A stretch of DNA of 64,000 bases from Paenibacillus ihumii (GTDB lineage Bacteria > Bacillota > Bacilli > Paenibacillales > Paenibacillaceae): positions 744,001 through 808,000 of the forward strand of contig NZ_LN884299.1 of assembly GCF_001403875.1 (NCBI RefSeq). Direction: 5' to 3'. Positions within the stretch are counted from its first letter, which is position 1. Each line of letters starts with the position of its first letter. The translations under genes and the position numbers were made by a program. Below, one piece after another: positions 62,253-64,000 of the stretch. Under the pieces are notes generated by a model, which had not been told where the DNA came from, did no database searches, and saw only the letters and a program-made list of their open reading frames with translations.

Positions 62253-62296
62253 TGAGCCGCTCTAAAAGGGCGATGATCGTCTAGATTTTAGGGTTA

Positions 62297-63277
62297 TCAT
62301 TTTACTTTTGCAACGATTTTGCCGTGTACATGCCTCTCGGATAGTCGTTCCAGAGCGCCCGGAACCTCATCCAGCCGGATCACCTCTCGCAGCATGGAGG
62401 AAATTTTGCCCTCTGCTAATAAAGAGAGCATGGCATCCCCGATTTCAGCCAAAGCCTTCTCAGCGATCACATCCCCGGATTGATGGGCCGCGCCTAGAGC
62501 TACTTCATGGATGGAGGCGGCTTTCGTGAACGGTTTAATTTTTGTATAATCCGGGGCTCCGGCGATATGTACGACATGCCCCATAAAAGAAACCAGCTCT
62601 AACGCATCCGTGGCGCTTTGCCGGCTTACCGTATCAATCACCGCATCTACCCCTCTGCCGTTCGTGATGCTGAATACTCTGGACGGAATATTCTCCGTCT
62701 GGTAGTCAATCACTTCATCAGCGCCCAGCGATTTTACGTATTCATGATTATGGCGCGAAGCGGTTGAAATGACCTGCTTGCCCGCCAGCTTGGCCAATTG
62801 CACAGCAAAGCCTCCCACACCGCCTGCTCCGGCATGAACCAGAATGGTGCCCAGCTGTTCAAGCGGCAGCTTGCTGTGCAAAGCCTGGTATGCCGTATAA
62901 CCGGCTGTAGGAAGGGCTGCGGCCTCCTCAAAGGTCACGCCTTCAGGTATGCGCGACACAGTATTTGCATTGGTTACGGCGTATTCTGCATAACCGCCCT
63001 GCTTGGTAAGATCTCCGTGATACACCACTCGATCTCCTGCATTCCACGAGGTTACCCCTTCCCCAGCTTCAACCACGACACCGGCCACATCCAGGCCGAG
63101 TATGTGGGGAAAAATCCATTTCGGATGCCCTCCCGTTGCGGTCTTATAGTCAACAGGATTAAGTCCTACCGCATGGACTTCAACAAGAATTTCTCCTGCT
63201 CCGACTCTGGGGATATCGATTTCGCGGACCGTCATCTCTTTCCATTTTCCTTTTTCCTGCAGCAGCAAAGCCTTCAT
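62297..63277 (-). CDS. Zinc-independent medium-chain dehydrogenase (quinone oxidoreductase-like)
   Basis: 326 residues. GroES-like N-terminus (HAVGLNPVDYKTATGGHP, ILGLDVAGVVVEAGEGVTSW), then the Rossmann part with NADPH-binding ILVHAGAGGVGGFAVQLAKL and LGADEVIDYQTENI. It lacks the zinc-binding residues of alcohol dehydrogenases and ends in HVHGKIVAKVK, like the QOR/ZtaI class. It reduces quinones or enones with NADPH. GGAGGGATTCGT precedes the ATG. Stands alone, followed by a strong terminator. Confidence 0.9.
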   Translation of the reverse strand: MKALLLQEKGKWKEMTVREIDIPRVGAGEILVEVHAVGLNPVDYKTATGGHPKWIFPHILGLDVAGVVVEAGEGVTSWNAGDRVVYHGDLTKQGGYAEYAVTNANTVSRIPEGVTFEEAAALPTAGYTAYQALHSKLPLEQLGTILVHAGAGGVGGFAVQLAKLAGKQVISTASRHNHEYVKSLGADEVIDYQTENIPSRVFSITNGRGVDAVIDTVSRQSATDALELVSFMGHVVHIAGAPDYTKIKPFTKAASIHEVALGAAHQSGDVIAEKALAEIGDAMLSLLAEGKISSMLREVIRLDEVPGALERLSERHVHGKIVAKVK

Positions 63278-63643
63278 ACGAATCCCTCCTTGTTAAAATG
63301 GGACTACATCCTAAACGCTCTATCCCTCCGCCCGCTATGGGCAGCTTCGACAGGTATATTATACTCCTTTTCTTCAGTGAACTTCTAACCTGGCGGTCAA
63401 TTGCTTCGTCTCCAGCTATTTGCTATCCATAGCGAGGATCCTGCACGAAGGCCTTACAGCGCTGGTTCCGGCGGCGCTGGTTCCATCGGCGCTAGTTCAG
63501 TAGAGTTCGTCCTGGCCGTGGGGCTCCCGCAATGCTTGTCGCGGTGCGGAGTTACGACAACGTTAGTACCCCGCACATTGCCGCGGCGCGGGATTCCCGA
63601 GGATGCCGGCAGCATCCGTCCGGCTTCCCTTACGCTCACCCTC
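63278..63643. other. Intergenic, G/C-rich, no gene accepted
   Basis: About 365 bases. 63455-63500 has short ggcgctggttcc repeats. Open frames exist on both strands but overlap each other without ribosome sites. Promoter of the dehydrogenase gene is presumably at 63280-63400. Confidence 0.45.
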
Positions 63644-63862
63644 TTAGAAGTCGGGAGGAATGCTCTCAATCGCTGTAAAGAACACATCCAGCAGCTCCTT
63701 GCCAAAGCGGCTTCTCACATATTCCTCCAGCCTGTCCAGCTCTTCCTTGCTGTCATACTCCAGGCATGCGCGCCCTTCGCACCATAAAATCGTGCACTGA
63801 AATTCTTGCTGCACCTGCTCAATAATATAGTCCTGTTCGACAATTCCTCGACTAGCTGACAA
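63644..63862 (-). CDS. Small protein, paralogue of 47953-48168
   Basis: 72 residues from TTG 63862 (LSASRGIVEQDYIIEQVQQE), placed 9 bases after AAAGGAG; the frame continues upstream without support. Core CTILWCEGRACLEYDSKEEL and ELLDVFFTAIESIPPDF match the protein at 47953 nearly throughout. Unknown alpha/beta family; the presence of two divergent copies in one window supports both as real genes. Confidence 0.7.
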   Translation of the reverse strand: MSASRGIVEQDYIIEQVQQEFQCTILWCEGRACLEYDSKEELDRLEEYVRSRFGKELLDVFFTAIESIPPDF

Positions 63863-64000
63863 TGCTCCGTACTCCTTTCCAAAGGTTCCCCTCATATTTC
63901 GTATGCTACCGTTATTATTCAAAATTTAAATATTCCTCATCGATGATATTTGTCACAATCTATAACCTTGCTCACACATCTGGAATGCGGGTAGAAGCCG

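Noticed and set aside
63401..63787. Forward frame of 128 codons
   Set aside because: It overlaps the supported small paralogue gene on the other strand and has no start signal.

Overview
The window looks like a Paenibacillus-type chromosome (Firmicutes, Bacillales). The basis is the strong AGGAGG ribosome sites with TTG/GTG starts, an LplABC-like sugar transporter with a membrane-bound AraC regulator, an S-layer (SLH) GH10 xylanase, copper-amine-oxidase-N-type secreted proteins, ahpCF and DUF6366/DUF6809 proteins. No rRNA, tRNA or CRISPR array was seen. Products were recognised from the translated sequence and memory of families; no search was run.

1-16 kb is a polymorphic-toxin locus in flux. 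A PH-domain gene plus the 5' end of a secreted toxin gene occurs twice, about 15.2 kb apart, almost identical. The right copy continues into a full toxin ending in an HNH/EndoVII-like nuclease tip, followed by two immunity-type genes (Syd-like and DUF4274). Further left lies a second, orphan toxin tip with its own SUKH immunity gene. It begins exactly at the short sequence that joins stem and tip in the full toxin. An IS110 element, a truncated serine recombinase, an IS1182 element that split a small gene, a diverged 290-bp leader repeat, a small HTH gene pair and a strongly structured probable non-coding RNA (about 10.46-10.84 kb) fill the rest. At 3.0-4.3 kb are the remains of a DUF6544 gene and a 5'-truncated marR.

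16-46 kb is a defence island interrupted by metabolism. A complete Wadjet-type operon (jetA-jetB-jetC-jetD) is followed by an overlapping DUF3800 gene broken by one base. A transposase-like zinc-ribbon gene is divergent from it. A CcpA-type site precedes a lipoprotein/permease/permease sugar ABC transporter, whose regulator gene lies upstream. A visibly A/T-rich block then carries a D12-class adenine methyltransferase, divergent from a SIR2-propeller gene, an ABC/SMC-like ATPase gene with an aberrant P-loop, and a third gene of unknown family. I consider this four-gene block the best candidate for an undescribed system. Next comes a McrBC-like pair: an EVE-AAA+ GTPase-like protein and a DUF2357/PD-(D/E)XK protein.

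46-64 kb is mostly core or accessory metabolism. It holds lgt, ahpCF with PerR- and Fur-like boxes on its promoter, a VOC protein, a WYL regulator, the modular xylanase, three kinds of tandem repeat, and a membrane protein. It ends with a MerR-controlled SMR efflux operon that has a 20-bp-spacer promoter, a medium-chain dehydrogenase, and one of two small paralogous proteins.
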